DNA of 64,000 nucleotides from Caldanaerobius polysaccharolyticus DSM 13641 (lineage in GTDB: Bacteria > Bacillota > Thermoanaerobacteria > Thermoanaerobacterales > Caldanaerobiaceae): the NCBI RefSeq assembly GCF_000427425.1, contig NZ_KE386495.1, forward strand, positions 262,454 through 326,453, given 5' to 3'. Made by a program: the position numbers and the translations under genes. Within the stretch, counting starts at the first letter, position 1. Each line of letters begins with the position of its first letter. The notes under the pieces are model-generated. The model saw only the letters and a list, made by a program, of their open reading frames with translations, was not told the DNA's origin and did not search any database. Shown here one piece after another: positions 1 through 11,498 of the stretch.

Positions 1-322
1 GTTGAGCATTGGCCATAATGTACTCATATCGAGCTTCCTGTGGTACATAAAATACATTTACTGCCATGTATTCGTCTTTATCTTCCAATATAAATTGTAC
101 TTCTTCATCGTTTGTACAATAATATTCTTCGTTGCTTGGGTCTTTTATTAGATACTGTAATTCCTCCTGACGTTGTTTAAACGCATCGGAAATATATTTC
201 AAAAAGATAAGTCCAAGAACAATATGTTTGTATTCCGAGGGCTCCATATTGTTTCGCAACCTATCAGCAGCTGCCCAAAGGGTTGAAGCAAAATTTAAAA
301 CTCCATCGTTATTTTGACCCAC
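1..322 (-). CDS. hsdM: Type I restriction-modification methyltransferase subunit, N-terminal part (cut by window edge)
   Basis: Not a full ORF here; I translated it from the reverse strand, where the frame stays open to base 1. The N-terminus contains LNFASTLWAAADRLRNN followed by EYKHIVLGLIFLKYISDAF, the helical HsdM N-terminal domain that precedes the SAM-dependent N6-adenine methylase domain. The catalytic domain (NPPF) lies beyond the edge. An in-frame TAA sits just upstream, so the start is GTG at 322 (GGAAGGGG, 11 nt spacing) or TTG at 346 (GGAGG, only 3 nt spacing). HsdM works with HsdS and HsdR, which would lie to the left. Family assignment is strong; the start is uncertain. Confidence 0.85.
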   Translation of the reverse strand, partial: MGQNNDGVLNFASTLWAAADRLRNNMEPSEYKHIVLGLIFLKYISDAFKQRQEELQYLIKDPSNEEYYCTNDEEVQFILEDKDEYMAVNVFYVPQEARYEYIMANAQ

Positions 323-373
323 TTCTGTTTTTACCCCTTCCTTCAACTTCCTCCGTTTTCTTTAGATACTTCA

Positions 374-379
374 ATTATA
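374..379 (-). promoter_or_regulatory. Extended -10 promoter candidate for hsdM
   Basis: On the minus strand TGTTATAAT gives a perfect TATAAT with the TGn extension. The -35 region is poor (TGTGTT at 17 nt). The expected start of transcription near 367 leaves a short leader before hsdM. Motif only. Confidence 0.35.
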
Positions 380-477
380 ACACATCATTTTGCTAAAACA
401 CATTCAATCTATTGCTGTTATACCATATTTTCTCGTCAAAACTAAAATAAATACTCCCACATAAAACCGCATAAAAC

Positions 478-514
478 AAGCCCCACTTCCTACATACATT
501 AAAAAGTGGAGCTT
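478..514 (-). terminator. Rho-independent terminator at the end of the mannoside operon
   Basis: Arms AAGCCCCACTT (478-488) and AAGTGGAGCTT (504-514) pair with one G-U. On the minus strand the stem is followed by GTTTTATG. It lies downstream of the isomerase stop at 592 and upstream of hsdM, so it probably ends the long minus-strand sugar transcript. Confidence 0.5.
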
Positions 515-591
515 ATCTTAATTTATTTACTTTACTAAAACATCAGCAATGTATGCTATATGCTACACCGACTTTTGATAAAAGTATTACT

Positions 592-2320
<1,729 letters not shown>

Positions 2321-2353
2321 TACTTTCCTCCCTTCATGTTTTAAATTTAGTTT

Positions 2354-3214
2354 TTAATAGCTTTTCATGGCGAAAATTTTCATGACTTTCATAGCGTGTT
2401 GTTTCATAGAATCAATAGCCCAACTTGTAATATCGTGATAAAATACCGGACCTCTTAACTCAGTTAACTTTTCCCGGATAGTCTCACCAGCATCTCTGGC
2501 CATATAAGTATAGTAATTAATTTTCCTTACACCATTAACAATTGCCTTATGGTAATCCTTTTCGCCAAGTCCAGATCCACCGTGCATTACAATTGGTACC
2601 ATGGTTTTTTTATAAATTTCACTCAATCTTTGAAAGTCCAACTTAGGAGATGTTAAATACAAACCATGAACAGTTCCAAAAGACGCTGCTAATGCATTTA
2701 TACCAGTCCTCTGAACAAAGTCGGCAGCCAAATCTGGATCAGTATAAATATAATTAATATCACTTTTTGAACTTGTAATCTCAGTGCTATGCTCAGACTC
2801 AATCATTGTTCCAAGTTCAGCCTCTACAGAAATACCCTTATGATGAGCATCCTTAACTATTTGACAAGTCACTTCAATATTTTTTTCATAGGGTAAATTC
2901 GATCCATCAAACATCACCGAGGTAAAACCCATATCCATAGCTTTATAAATTAACTCAAGGCTTCGGCCATGATCCAAATGGACACAAACAGGAACTTCCG
3001 CTGATTTTGCTGCTGCCAACATAATTGGACCTATTATTTCAATAGGCACAAACTTTTGATGCACTTCAGCATGAGAAATGATTACTGGCAATGATAATTC
3101 TTCTGCAGCGGCAATAACAGCCCTAATTGCCTCCAATGAAGGTGTATTAAAAGCTCCGATTGCATATTGCTTTTTTTGAGCCTCATAAAGCAATTCAGCA
3201 AGACTTACAAGCAT
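2354..3214 (-). CDS. Class II fructose-bisphosphate/tagatose-bisphosphate-type aldolase
   Basis: A zinc-dependent TIM-barrel aldolase: HLDHG holds the first zinc His and neighbouring catalytic Asp, EAELGTM follows, then FGTVHGLY and VMHGGSGLG with further zinc/phosphate contacts, and KINYYTYM near the end. It cleaves ketose phosphates to DHAP and an aldehyde. The frame is open to 3280, but the ATG at 3214 has AAGG 9 nt upstream and gives the usual N-terminus (LLYEAQKKQYAIGAFN), so I place the start there, leaving 66 bp after the permease stop. Together with the kinase and isomerase it forms a ketose breakdown branch. FbaA, KbaY/GatY and related subfamilies cannot be told apart here. Confidence 0.85.
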   Translation of the reverse strand: MLVSLAELLYEAQKKQYAIGAFNTPSLEAIRAVIAAAEELSLPVIISHAEVHQKFVPIEIIGPIMLAAAKSAEVPVCVHLDHGRSLELIYKAMDMGFTSVMFDGSNLPYEKNIEVTCQIVKDAHHKGISVEAELGTMIESEHSTEITSSKSDINYIYTDPDLAADFVQRTGINALAASFGTVHGLYLTSPKLDFQRLSEIYKKTMVPIVMHGGSGLGEKDYHKAIVNGVRKINYYTYMARDAGETIREKLTELRGPVFYHDITSWAIDSMKQHAMKVMKIFAMKSY

Positions 3215-3280
3215 TTTCACATACCTTCTCTCTATATCTTTTATTTTAGGCAAGAACAAATCTACTTCTCCATAGAACAC

Positions 3281-4285
3281 TTATAATTTAACTTTTCCCC
3301 TCTTCAGATAATCTATATAAACAGCAATCAAAATCACAACACCTTTGGCTACATATTGCCAAAAAGAGTTGACGTTCATCAAATTCAATCCATTACTCAA
3401 CACACCAATTATAAGCGCCCCGATTATAGTTCCACCTATGGTTCCATACCCTCCGCTCATACTAGTACCACCAAGAACAACAGCGGCTATAGCGTCCATT
3501 TCTGCTCCTTGACCAGCTGTTGGCTGCCCTGAGAACATACGAGAAGCTAATACAACTCCGGCAATAGCCGCCATTAAGCCACTGTAAGCATAAGCGAAAA
3601 AGAGTACTCTCGGAATTTTTATTCCTGAAAATCTCGCAGCTTCACGATTTCCTCCCACAGCGTACATATACCTTCCTAGTTTTGTGTTATTTAGTATTAG
3701 CATCGAAATAATTACTATGACAATCAAATATATAACTGGGGTAGGGATAACATCCCACAAATAACCGGCGCCAATAAAAGTAAATTGATCAGACATAACG
3801 CGTATGGGTTGCCCTCCGGTATAGATATAGGCAAGGCCACGAGCGATATTCATAGTTGCAAGGGTAACTATAAAAGGTGGTATAGTAGTTTTAGCAACAA
3901 CAATTCCGTTAAACACGCCAATTAACAAGCCTACCAATAGTCCGATACATACCGCCACTGGAACAGAATATCCATTAAAAGCAATCATGCCACCGGTAAT
4001 AACACCTGATAAGGCTATGATAGATCCTACTGATAGATCAATGCCTCCCAAAATAATTACCATGGTCATAGCACAAGCAAGATACAAATTTGTAGATACT
4101 TGACGAAGTACATTCATTATATTAGTTTGAGTAAGAAACGATGGTGATATAAATGATAAAAAAATGCACATAGCAATAAACCCAACTAAAATTCCTAGAT
4201 TATCTTTTAAATATTGAAGAACAGGATTTAAAAAGCGAATAACTAAATTCTCATTTTTTTTCGTTACGTCAGTTTGTGCGTACAT
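3281..4285 (-). CDS. Ribose-type (CUT2) sugar ABC transporter permease
   Basis: 334 residues, strongly hydrophobic, with about 8-10 predicted membrane segments and RbsC hallmarks: GGIDLSVGSIIALSGV, KTTIPPFIVTLATMNIARG and AVVLGGTSMSGGYGTIGGT. It forms the membrane channel for the neighbouring ATPase and binding protein. It overlaps the 3' end of the ATPase gene by 17 bp, with its ribosome site GGGAGGAAAG inside that gene, a typical translationally coupled arrangement. The substrate is unknown; position next to aldolase, kinase and isomerase suggests a pentose or hexose. Confidence 0.9.
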   Translation of the reverse strand: MYAQTDVTKKNENLVIRFLNPVLQYLKDNLGILVGFIAMCIFLSFISPSFLTQTNIMNVLRQVSTNLYLACAMTMVIILGGIDLSVGSIIALSGVITGGMIAFNGYSVPVAVCIGLLVGLLIGVFNGIVVAKTTIPPFIVTLATMNIARGLAYIYTGGQPIRVMSDQFTFIGAGYLWDVIPTPVIYLIVIVIISMLILNNTKLGRYMYAVGGNREAARFSGIKIPRVLFFAYAYSGLMAAIAGVVLASRMFSGQPTAGQGAEMDAIAAVVLGGTSMSGGYGTIGGTIIGALIIGVLSNGLNLMNVNSFWQYVAKGVVILIAVYIDYLKRGKVKL

Positions 4286-5780
4286 ATTCTTTCCTCCCTA
4301 TCGCGTAATGCATTATTGACTCTTGTGAAAATTCATTTCGTTCTAAAATGCCGGTAATAGTCCCATTACACATAACCACAACGCGATCACACATGTTAAT
4401 AATCTCGGGCAACTCAGAAGATATCATAATAATGGATACTCCAGATGCAACAAGTCTATTCATAATTGCGTAAATTTCAGCTTTCGCGCCTACATCCACA
4501 CCTCGAGTCGGTTCATCCAAAATTAAAATATCAGGCTTAGTTGCTAACCATTTAGCAATGACGATTTTTTGCTGGTTGCCACCACTAAGATCTCCTACTT
4601 TCTGCAATAGTGACGATGCTTTGATGGATAAACTATCTACGTATTTACTGGCAATCTTATCTTCCAATTTTTTATTTACTTTAATAAATTTTATAAATTC
4701 TTGCAATACTTTTATAGTAATATTAAATTTTACACTATCAATGAGAAAAAGCCCCTCTTCCTTTCTGTTCTCAGGAACCAAAGCGATTCCCATTTGCATC
4801 GCTTGGTTCGGATCTTTTATATTTACCTTTTTCCCTTTAATGAAGATTTCTCCAGAATCTATAGGATCAAGGCCAAATATGGCTCGCATAACTTCCGAAC
4901 GACCAGCTCCCATCAAACCGGCGAAACCCAAAATTTCACCTTTTTTAAGACTGAAAGATATATCATTAAATACTCCTTTTCTTGTCAGGTGCTTAACTTC
5001 CAAAATAGTTTCACCAGGTTTATTGTAGGTTCTTACATAATAATTGGTAAGTTCACGACCAACCATCATCGAAACCAATTCATCAACCGTAGTTTGCTTG
5101 GTAACTTTTGTACCTATGTAATGACCATCTCTCATAACAGTTATCCTGTCGGATATTTCAAATAGCTCCGACATTCTATGAGATATAAATATAATTCCAA
5201 CACCTTGTCTTTTTAGGGTTCTCATTATTTCAAAAAGAAATTTAACTTCCCTTTCAGTTAAATACGATGTTGGTTCATCCATAACAAGAATCTTTGCATT
5301 AAAAGCAATCGCTTTGATTATTTCAACAATCTGCTGTTGTGCGCCTGTTAGATTAGCAACCAAGGAAGTCGCATCTATATTAACTTTAAAATTGTCTAAT
5401 AGTTTCTGGGCTTCTTGTATCATTGCCTTTTTATTAACCAATTTTGCAAAGCCAACAAGTTCTCTTCCTAAAAAAATATTTTCTGCTACCGTCATATATG
5501 GAACTAACGCCAATTCTTGATGAATAATACTTATCCCATATGCACGAGCATCTTCAACTGACTTAATCTCTACTTTTTTACCGCAAATATAAACTTCGCC
5601 TTTATCCATACTATATATGCCACCTAAAATCTTCATTAAAGTAGACTTTCCTGCTCCATTTTCTCCTAGGAGAGCGTGTATTTCGCCTTCCTGAAGTTCA
5701 AAATCAACATCCACCAAAGCGTTAACACCCGGGAAATGTTTACTAACATTTTTTAATTGTAGCAAAGAAGAAGCACTCAT
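4269..5780 (-). CDS. Ribose-type sugar ABC transporter ATP-binding protein (double nucleotide-binding domain)
   Basis: About 500 residues with two ABC domains, as in RbsA/MglA. The first has Walker A GENGAGKSTLMK, signature TGAQQQ and Walker B ILVMDEPTS. The second has a degenerate P-loop (GLMGAGRSEVMRAIFG), signature LSGGNQQK and Walker B ILILDEPTRGVD. The frame extends to TTG 5813, but the ATG at 5780 starts a normal N-terminus (MSASSLLQLKNVSKHFPG) behind AGAGGGAG. It follows the binding-protein gene after a strong hairpin and precedes the permease. It powers sugar import at the cytoplasmic membrane face. Confidence 0.9.
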   Translation of the reverse strand: MSASSLLQLKNVSKHFPGVNALVDVDFELQEGEIHALLGENGAGKSTLMKILGGIYSMDKGEVYICGKKVEIKSVEDARAYGISIIHQELALVPYMTVAENIFLGRELVGFAKLVNKKAMIQEAQKLLDNFKVNIDATSLVANLTGAQQQIVEIIKAIAFNAKILVMDEPTSYLTEREVKFLFEIMRTLKRQGVGIIFISHRMSELFEISDRITVMRDGHYIGTKVTKQTTVDELVSMMVGRELTNYYVRTYNKPGETILEVKHLTRKGVFNDISFSLKKGEILGFAGLMGAGRSEVMRAIFGLDPIDSGEIFIKGKKVNIKDPNQAMQMGIALVPENRKEEGLFLIDSVKFNITIKVLQEFIKFIKVNKKLEDKIASKYVDSLSIKASSLLQKVGDLSGGNQQKIVIAKWLATKPDILILDEPTRGVDVGAKAEIYAIMNRLVASGVSIIMISSELPEIINMCDRVVVMCNGTITGILERNEFSQESIMHYAIGRKEYVRTN

Positions 5781-5850
5781 TAGGCTTGCCATCTCCCTCT
5801 CAAAATTTAACAACAGCTATAACATTGGAATATATATGTTTCCTATCTTA

Positions 5851-5899
5851 TTTAGGCTTTTAGTACTAAATATGTCTTATCTAGTACTAAAAGCCTAAA
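5851..5899 (-). repeat. 18-bp perfect intercistronic hairpin between binding protein and ATPase genes
   Basis: TTTAGGCTTTTAGTACTA (5851-5868) and its exact complement (5882-5899) enclose a 13-nt loop, 2 nt after the binding-protein stop codon. No U-run follows on the minus strand, so it is not a classic terminator. Such stems after binding-protein genes commonly protect the upstream mRNA from 3' decay and raise binding-protein output relative to the membrane parts. Confidence 0.75.
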
Positions 5900-5901
5900 C
5901 T

Positions 5902-6870
5902 TCACTGCCATCCTGTTATGCCATATTTATCAACATTGTCTTTATTTATAAGAAAAGTTGGAACCGGAGTCCTTTTTTGGTAAGGCTCACCTTTAAGAAT
6001 TTTATATGCCACTTCTACAGATTTAATAGCTATCTGTTTTGGAGACTGTGCACCGCTCCCTACAAACTGTCCACCCTTTGCAATCTCAGATTTAGCATCA
6101 GGAGACCCATCAACACCGTAAATTAAAATATCAGTTCTATGGGCAGCTTTAGCTGCCGCTAAAGCACCTAAAGCTGTGGGATCATTCCCACCCATTATAG
6201 CTACAATATCAGGATGAGCCTGAAGTATATCCTCCGTTAATTGCATGGCAGTTTGCAAATCGCCTTTAGCATCCTGCTGAGCAACAATTGTAAAACCCTT
6301 TCCTTTAATTGCACTCATAAAACCAGCAATTCTGTCATTTATAGAATTCATCGTAGGAGAATCGAGTATGGCAATCTTACCACCTTTAGGAAACCTCTTT
6401 ACAAGATCTTCTCCACAAACTTTGCCCGCATTCTTATTATCCGAACCGACATAAGCAGTAACGTAATTAAAATCTTTAACCTCTGTATCAAAATTAATAA
6501 TTGGAATACCAGCTCTTTTAAGTTCAACAAGAGCAGGCCTAATTCCCTCCCAATCAACAGGATTTAATAAAATTGCATCGATACCTTGAGCAATCATGTC
6601 TTCGATTTGATTTATTTGTTTGGAAACATCCATTGCTGGATCTGTAATAATCAATTCATCACCATTCTTTTCTATTTCGCTTTTCATGGTTTTCGCAATA
6701 ACTTGGAAAAATGGATTGTTCATCGTCATACATGTATAGCCAAATTTATAATGTTTTTTTGTATTTGATTTGGATGTTTGTGAAGATTTACTAGAATTAC
6801 ACCCCACAAATAATATAGCTACCAGGAAAATTGTTAATAAAATAGTTAACAATTTTTTAACTTTTTTCAT
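5902..6870 (-). CDS. Ribose-type sugar-binding lipoprotein (periplasmic-binding-protein-like fold)
   Basis: About 322 residues. The N-terminus MKKVKKLLTILLTIFL leads to a lipobox ending in FVGC, so the mature protein is a membrane-anchored lipoprotein. The body matches RbsB-like domains: YKFGYTCMTMNNPFF, IDAILLNPVDWEGIRPAL, a central GGKIAILDSP and AIMGGNDPTALGALAAAK. It captures a sugar outside the cell and delivers it to the adjacent ATPase/permease pair. An upstream TTG is in frame, but the ATG at 6870 has GGAGGG at 7 nt. The gene follows a GH38 mannosidase with a 67-bp gap. Ligand unknown. Confidence 0.88.
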   Translation of the reverse strand: MKKVKKLLTILLTIFLVAILFVGCNSSKSSQTSKSNTKKHYKFGYTCMTMNNPFFQVIAKTMKSEIEKNGDELIITDPAMDVSKQINQIEDMIAQGIDAILLNPVDWEGIRPALVELKRAGIPIINFDTEVKDFNYVTAYVGSDNKNAGKVCGEDLVKRFPKGGKIAILDSPTMNSINDRIAGFMSAIKGKGFTIVAQQDAKGDLQTAMQLTEDILQAHPDIVAIMGGNDPTALGALAAAKAAHRTDILIYGVDGSPDAKSEIAKGGQFVGSGAQSPKQIAIKSVEVAYKILKGEPYQKRTPVPTFLINKDNVDKYGITGWQ

Positions 6871-6937
6871 TTTAATTCCCTCCAATAATATGGTCTTTAC
6901 AATTTTTCATTTAAATTCCTACCAAGGAGGAGAAGCT

Positions 6938-9646
6938 TTACTTAGTTATTTTAAATGTCTTTATTTCATATGGCTTAAACACAGCACTTAAGATGCCATT
7001 ATTGATTTTAAGGGTATCACCTATGGGTTTTTCCAGTAAATCCGTTTCCACTGCCTCTTTTACAGGAAGAAGTACATTTATATTCGCATTTGCCTCAACA
7101 CCATCGGTTTCAAACATTCTAATTACAATTGAGTCATCATCTTCGGCTTTCTTAATAGCTGAAGGTACAATATTCTTTGGTATGACTTCAACAACAGACA
7201 AAACATCATCCAGTATACCCTCATGAGGATCATCATAATGAGCTTCCAATCTGTTATTAAACTCATAACCACACCTGGTCGAATCAGAATCTTTCCACTG
7301 CCCTCCATGTGGGTATACGGCAAACTCTATTTCATGTTTACCCAATTCAGGTAACGGATCAGGGTTAAATGTGCTCCTTATTAACGACATCCTTAGGGCA
7401 TCATCAATATGGTCAAAACCGTATTTACAGTCATTGACGATACACAATCCGAGCCTACCGCCTTTATCATCCTTACCCATTATGTCAACCCATTTTTGCG
7501 CTGGTACATCCTCTCCTTTATCCCTCTTTATGCTACCAAAGGGTATTTCATATGTAGCACAGGTACTACTGGCGTTAATAGGAAATGCTATTTTCAAAAA
7601 CGGCGCACCATAGTTTTTATCACCTATCTCCAGCCAGTTTACATCGAGCTTAAAATCCACTCTAGGTATACCTGTGTATAATGATATATCCATAATGATC
7701 TCTGATTTGTTGTATTTCCTCCTAGTTCGGATCGTCGCCTTAACCGGCCCTCTTTCTACGATCTCCAAATAAGCATCTTTATCCAGATCTGTGGTCCCCA
7801 GAATTTGACCTATAACCCATGCTGACATGTTATTAGGAGCCTCATGCAACACCTGTAGAATGCCCAATTTTTTGCCCTGGGGTACATATTCTACATTTGA
7901 CTTCTTATCGACAAGGCTTACTATAGCGCCTGAACCTGACTCCACACGTAATTTCAAGTATTCATTCTCTATTACCTTCTCATTCATGCCGTCAAAGGCC
8001 ACCCTTGCACCACCTACATCAGAAGGTGAAATAGTCTTCTTTAAGTAATAAGTTTTATAACCGCAGCCTGGAACATTCTCTGCTGTAAACGTTATAGTGT
8101 GAAAGTTAAATCCAAACCAACTGTTAAAAGTATACTGAACAGGTATTTGCTTGTCTTTATTATCGACAAGAATAAATTTAACATCCTTGTCGAATTTCTC
8201 GTAGACATTTACCGTAACCATGTCAGTTCTGGTCCATGCCAAGGGGTTGAAAACCGTAATAGCCACATCGCCTTTTCCTTTTGTATTGATACGATTGGAA
8301 ATAGCCCTAATTGATCGTTCTTTTACCATATCTGTATGTGCCTTGGTATCCTGGTACAGACCCTGGGAATACTCATATGTAGCATGAATACCGGAGCCCG
8401 GGAGTATATCGTGAAATTGATTAAACATAGTATTGACCCAGCCCTTGTAAATCTGCTTTTCAGGATATGGCAGTGAAACTATCTTGTTAGCTAGTAAAGC
8501 GTAGACCTCAGCTTGGCCTAACATATTCTCTGAAAATCTGTTAGCCTTCTTTATATTGCTCTGAGATGTGTAACAGCCCCTAAATGTAAAGTTAAGTTCA
8601 TCATTTACCACGGGGAGATTATCGATATAGCGTTCAGCAATAGTAAAGTATTCGTCTGTGGTGCTGAATTTTACCTTAGGGAATACAGGCCATTTTTCCA
8701 TCTCTTTTATTGTATCAAGATGTTTTCTGGTCGGTCCACCTCCATGATCGCCTACACCATAAACTATCATATAATCTTTCATGCCGGTGGCTTTATAATG
8801 ATCTACCGCTTCCACCACATCCTCGGGTTTGACAGCTCCTAGATACCATAGTTTTTCGTCGTTCCATGCCAAAACTTTTGACCCATCAGGCGCTTGCCAT
8901 AAGAATAACCTATAGCCTTTCCCTGCTCTGCAGAAGTAATACCTTTTTATACCTGCCTTTACCAGTATCTGAGGATATGTCCACGCATGGCCGAATGTAT
9001 CTGGTTCCCAATCTATTTTTACTGCATCATAGGGCAAACCAAACTTCTCCTTAAAATACCTCTTAGTATAGAGTATCTGGCGAACCAATGCTTCACCTGA
9101 TGCCATGTTTTTATCGCCTTCTACCCATGTGTTGGCAGTTATTTCCCATTGGCCGCTTTTGACTCTCTTTCGGATCATCTCATAGGTATCGGGGCTGTAA
9201 TCTTCCATGGCTTTGTATACAGAAGTCTGGCTCTGTGAAAATTTAAAATCGGGATATTCATTCATGAGTTTATCTGCTGTATTAAAGGTTTTATAGCAGG
9301 TATCTACCGTTTCCTGCCATGGCCAGAGCCAGTTCATATCAATATGTGCGTGACCCACATAGTGAATGGTAAACTCCTTGGCCACCACTGCAATAGGTTT
9401 TAGATAATCCTCAGCTTTAGTAACAGCATCTTTTACAGAGATACCTCTTTCTAGATCTCCTCTTAAACCTTTAACGGCTTCCTCCACTAAATTTGCCCAT
9501 TCTTCTTTTTTATCAGGATATGCTTCCATTAATTTTTCCACAAACCTTATTTCATAAGAAAAACGCTTTAAATCCTTTTGCATATCGTCAATAGTACCTT
9601 CTAAAGTCGACAGATATTTACTTACACTTTCCAATGATATATCCAC
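6938..9646 (-). CDS. Glycoside hydrolase family 38 alpha-mannosidase
   Basis: 902 residues with no signal peptide, so cytoplasmic. The catalytic domain carries the zinc motif GHAHIDMNWLWPW (about 98-110), the nucleophile region KIDWEPDTFGHAW (about 211-223) and GVGDHGGGPTRKH (about 297-309) with further metal contacts. The C-terminal half is the beta-sandwich typical of bacterial GH38 enzymes. It releases D-mannose from alpha-mannosides imported as oligosaccharides. The start is GTG with GGAGGG 7-8 nt upstream. It lies 22 bp downstream of the CUT1 permease gene, which fits one mRNA from binding protein through permeases to mannosidase. Linkage specificity cannot be read. Confidence 0.93.
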   Translation of the reverse strand: MDISLESVSKYLSTLEGTIDDMQKDLKRFSYEIRFVEKLMEAYPDKKEEWANLVEEAVKGLRGDLERGISVKDAVTKAEDYLKPIAVVAKEFTIHYVGHAHIDMNWLWPWQETVDTCYKTFNTADKLMNEYPDFKFSQSQTSVYKAMEDYSPDTYEMIRKRVKSGQWEITANTWVEGDKNMASGEALVRQILYTKRYFKEKFGLPYDAVKIDWEPDTFGHAWTYPQILVKAGIKRYYFCRAGKGYRLFLWQAPDGSKVLAWNDEKLWYLGAVKPEDVVEAVDHYKATGMKDYMIVYGVGDHGGGPTRKHLDTIKEMEKWPVFPKVKFSTTDEYFTIAERYIDNLPVVNDELNFTFRGCYTSQSNIKKANRFSENMLGQAEVYALLANKIVSLPYPEKQIYKGWVNTMFNQFHDILPGSGIHATYEYSQGLYQDTKAHTDMVKERSIRAISNRINTKGKGDVAITVFNPLAWTRTDMVTVNVYEKFDKDVKFILVDNKDKQIPVQYTFNSWFGFNFHTITFTAENVPGCGYKTYYLKKTISPSDVGGARVAFDGMNEKVIENEYLKLRVESGSGAIVSLVDKKSNVEYVPQGKKLGILQVLHEAPNNMSAWVIGQILGTTDLDKDAYLEIVERGPVKATIRTRRKYNKSEIIMDISLYTGIPRVDFKLDVNWLEIGDKNYGAPFLKIAFPINASSTCATYEIPFGSIKRDKGEDVPAQKWVDIMGKDDKGGRLGLCIVNDCKYGFDHIDDALRMSLIRSTFNPDPLPELGKHEIEFAVYPHGGQWKDSDSTRCGYEFNNRLEAHYDDPHEGILDDVLSVVEVIPKNIVPSAIKKAEDDDSIVIRMFETDGVEANANINVLLPVKEAVETDLLEKPIGDTLKINNGILSAVFKPYEIKTFKITK

Positions 9647-9668
9647 AATAACTCCCTCCTAAATATTT

Positions 9669-10553
9669 CTATGCTTTCATACCTGTCAATACAACACCTT
9701 CGATAAACCTTCGCTGTCCCAGGAAAAAGAATATAATAACAGGTATTACCATCAGTGTAGTAGCCGCCATCATCATACCAAATTCTGTTTGTGAACTACT
9801 TGTTTGTTGTTGAAATAATCTCAAGCCAAGAGATAAAGTGTATTTGGCTTGATCGTTTATATAAATTAATGGTCCCATAAAGTCATTCCATGCACCCATA
9901 AATTGAAATATAGCTATTGTAGTAAGCACAGGTTGTATCAACGGAAGCATTATTTTAGCATAAATTTGCCAATAGTTTGCACCATCGATAATAGCGCTTT
10001 CCTCCAGTTCTTTTGGTATCGTTAATAAAAACTGACGAATAAGGAATATATAAAATGCTCCTCCGCCAAACCACGCCGGTACCCACAAAGGCAAAAAAGT
10101 ATCTACCCAGCCTAATCTACGAAACAATATATATAATGGAATCATTGTTACTTGTCCAGGCAGCATCATTGTTGCAAGTACGATCATAAAAAATATATCT
10201 CGACCTGGCCACTTTAAACGAGCAAATGCATACGCTACTAAAGGTGCTGTTATCAAAACCCCAGCCATGCTCAAAATAACGACTATTAATGTATTTTTTA
10301 AAAATTGCATAAACGGAAAATATATCCACATATCTACATAATTTTTCCATACGAAAGGTTTTGGAATCAATTCAGGAGGTACCTTAAATATCTGTGTATC
10401 AGGTTTGAGTGATGTTGATACCAGCCATAATAAAGGAAAAATAAATACGACGCTTCCAGCAATTAATATTAAATGATTTATTACCTTTAATACCATTTTT
10501 CTTGCCTTTGCACGTCTTTTCCACGCCGTTTCACTGTATAAATGTACAGACAT
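9669..10553 (-). CDS. CUT1 sugar ABC transporter permease, MalG-like
   Basis: 294 residues with six membrane segments. The cytoplasmic EAA loop reads EELEESAIIDGANYWQIYAKIMLPLIQP, the docking site for the ATPase. The C-terminus (RRFIEGVVLTGMKA) is typical of MalG-type permeases. It pairs with the MalF-like permease immediately upstream (15 bp). No cognate CUT1 ATPase is encoded in the cluster, so a shared MsmX-like ATPase elsewhere is likely, as is common in Firmicutes. The start is ATG with GGGAGTGA. Confidence 0.9.
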   Translation of the reverse strand: MSVHLYSETAWKRRAKARKMVLKVINHLILIAGSVVFIFPLLWLVSTSLKPDTQIFKVPPELIPKPFVWKNYVDMWIYFPFMQFLKNTLIVVILSMAGVLITAPLVAYAFARLKWPGRDIFFMIVLATMMLPGQVTMIPLYILFRRLGWVDTFLPLWVPAWFGGGAFYIFLIRQFLLTIPKELEESAIIDGANYWQIYAKIMLPLIQPVLTTIAIFQFMGAWNDFMGPLIYINDQAKYTLSLGLRLFQQQTSSSQTEFGMMMAATTLMVIPVIIFFFLGQRRFIEGVVLTGMKA

Positions 10554-10568
10554 ATCATTTCACTCCCT

Positions 10569-11462
10569 TTATGTCTGATCATAAAACACCCAATATTTTG
10601 ACATTTTAAAGTTCACCCATGTAAAGAACATAATAATTGCAAATAATACCCATGCTAACGCTGAAGCATAACCCATTTTCCAAAAGCGAAAAGCATTGTT
10701 AAATAGATAGAATACATAAAAGAGAGTCGCATCGTTTGGTCCTCCATTTGTCATAATAAAAGCTTGCGTAAATACTTGAAATGATCCAATAATGCCCATA
10801 ATCAATTGAAAAAATAATGTAGGGCTTAACATAGGTAAGGTAATATAAAAGAATTTCCGTAAGGTCCCTGCTCCATCTAACTCAGCTGCTTCATAATAAA
10901 CTCGTGGAATATTTTTTAGCCCTGCCAGATAAATTATCATACCGCCACCAGCGCCCCACAAAGACATGAGTATTAATGATGGTTTTGCCCATGCAGGATC
11001 TGAAAGCCAGCCCGGAGCCTCTATTCCAAATGATTCAACTAGATTAGTCAATATCCCAAAATTTGGATTAAATATCCATGCCCACAATATGGAACCAGCG
11101 ACTAGCGGAACAATAGACGGCATATAATAAAGTGTACGATAAACTGCTATCCCTTTTATATCGTTATTTAGTAGAAGTGCTATTGCCAAACCTATTATTA
11201 TTGTCAAAGGTACACTAAACACCACATAATAAAAAGTATTGCCCAATGATTTCCAGAATAAATCATCATGGAACATGTCTATATAATTTTTAATCCCAAT
11301 CCAGGAAGGCGTTTCTAATATATTATAATCCATAAAGCTATATACTATGGAAGCAATAATTGGGTATATAGTAAAAAGAATTACGCCTATAAACCATGGC
11401 GATGCAAACAGATAACCTGCAATCGCTTCTTTACGTGCCATAGTGCTCATATGCTTTTTCAT
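10569..11462 (-). CDS. CUT1 sugar ABC transporter permease, MalF-like
   Basis: 297 residues and six membrane segments, starting with the characteristic AGYLFASPWFIGVILFTIYP. The EAA loop YYEAAELDGAGTLRKFFYITLPMLSP (about residues 190-215) is intact. It forms a heterodimeric channel with the downstream MalG-like protein. The start is ATG with GGGGTGAG at 4 nt. It follows the binding-protein gene after a 118-bp spacer carrying a repeat-like element. Expected substrate: mannose-containing oligosaccharides, inferred from the adjoining mannosidase. Confidence 0.9.
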   Translation of the reverse strand: MKKHMSTMARKEAIAGYLFASPWFIGVILFTIYPIIASIVYSFMDYNILETPSWIGIKNYIDMFHDDLFWKSLGNTFYYVVFSVPLTIIIGLAIALLLNNDIKGIAVYRTLYYMPSIVPLVAGSILWAWIFNPNFGILTNLVESFGIEAPGWLSDPAWAKPSLILMSLWGAGGGMIIYLAGLKNIPRVYYEAAELDGAGTLRKFFYITLPMLSPTLFFQLIMGIIGSFQVFTQAFIMTNGGPNDATLFYVFYLFNNAFRFWKMGYASALAWVLFAIIMFFTWVNFKMSKYWVFYDQT

Positions 11463-11498
11463 ATACTCACCCCAATATTTTTATTAATAATCAGGATA

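Noticed and set aside
7371..7681. Plus-strand frames opposite the mannosidase
   Set aside because: Antisense shadows of a well-conserved GH38 gene.
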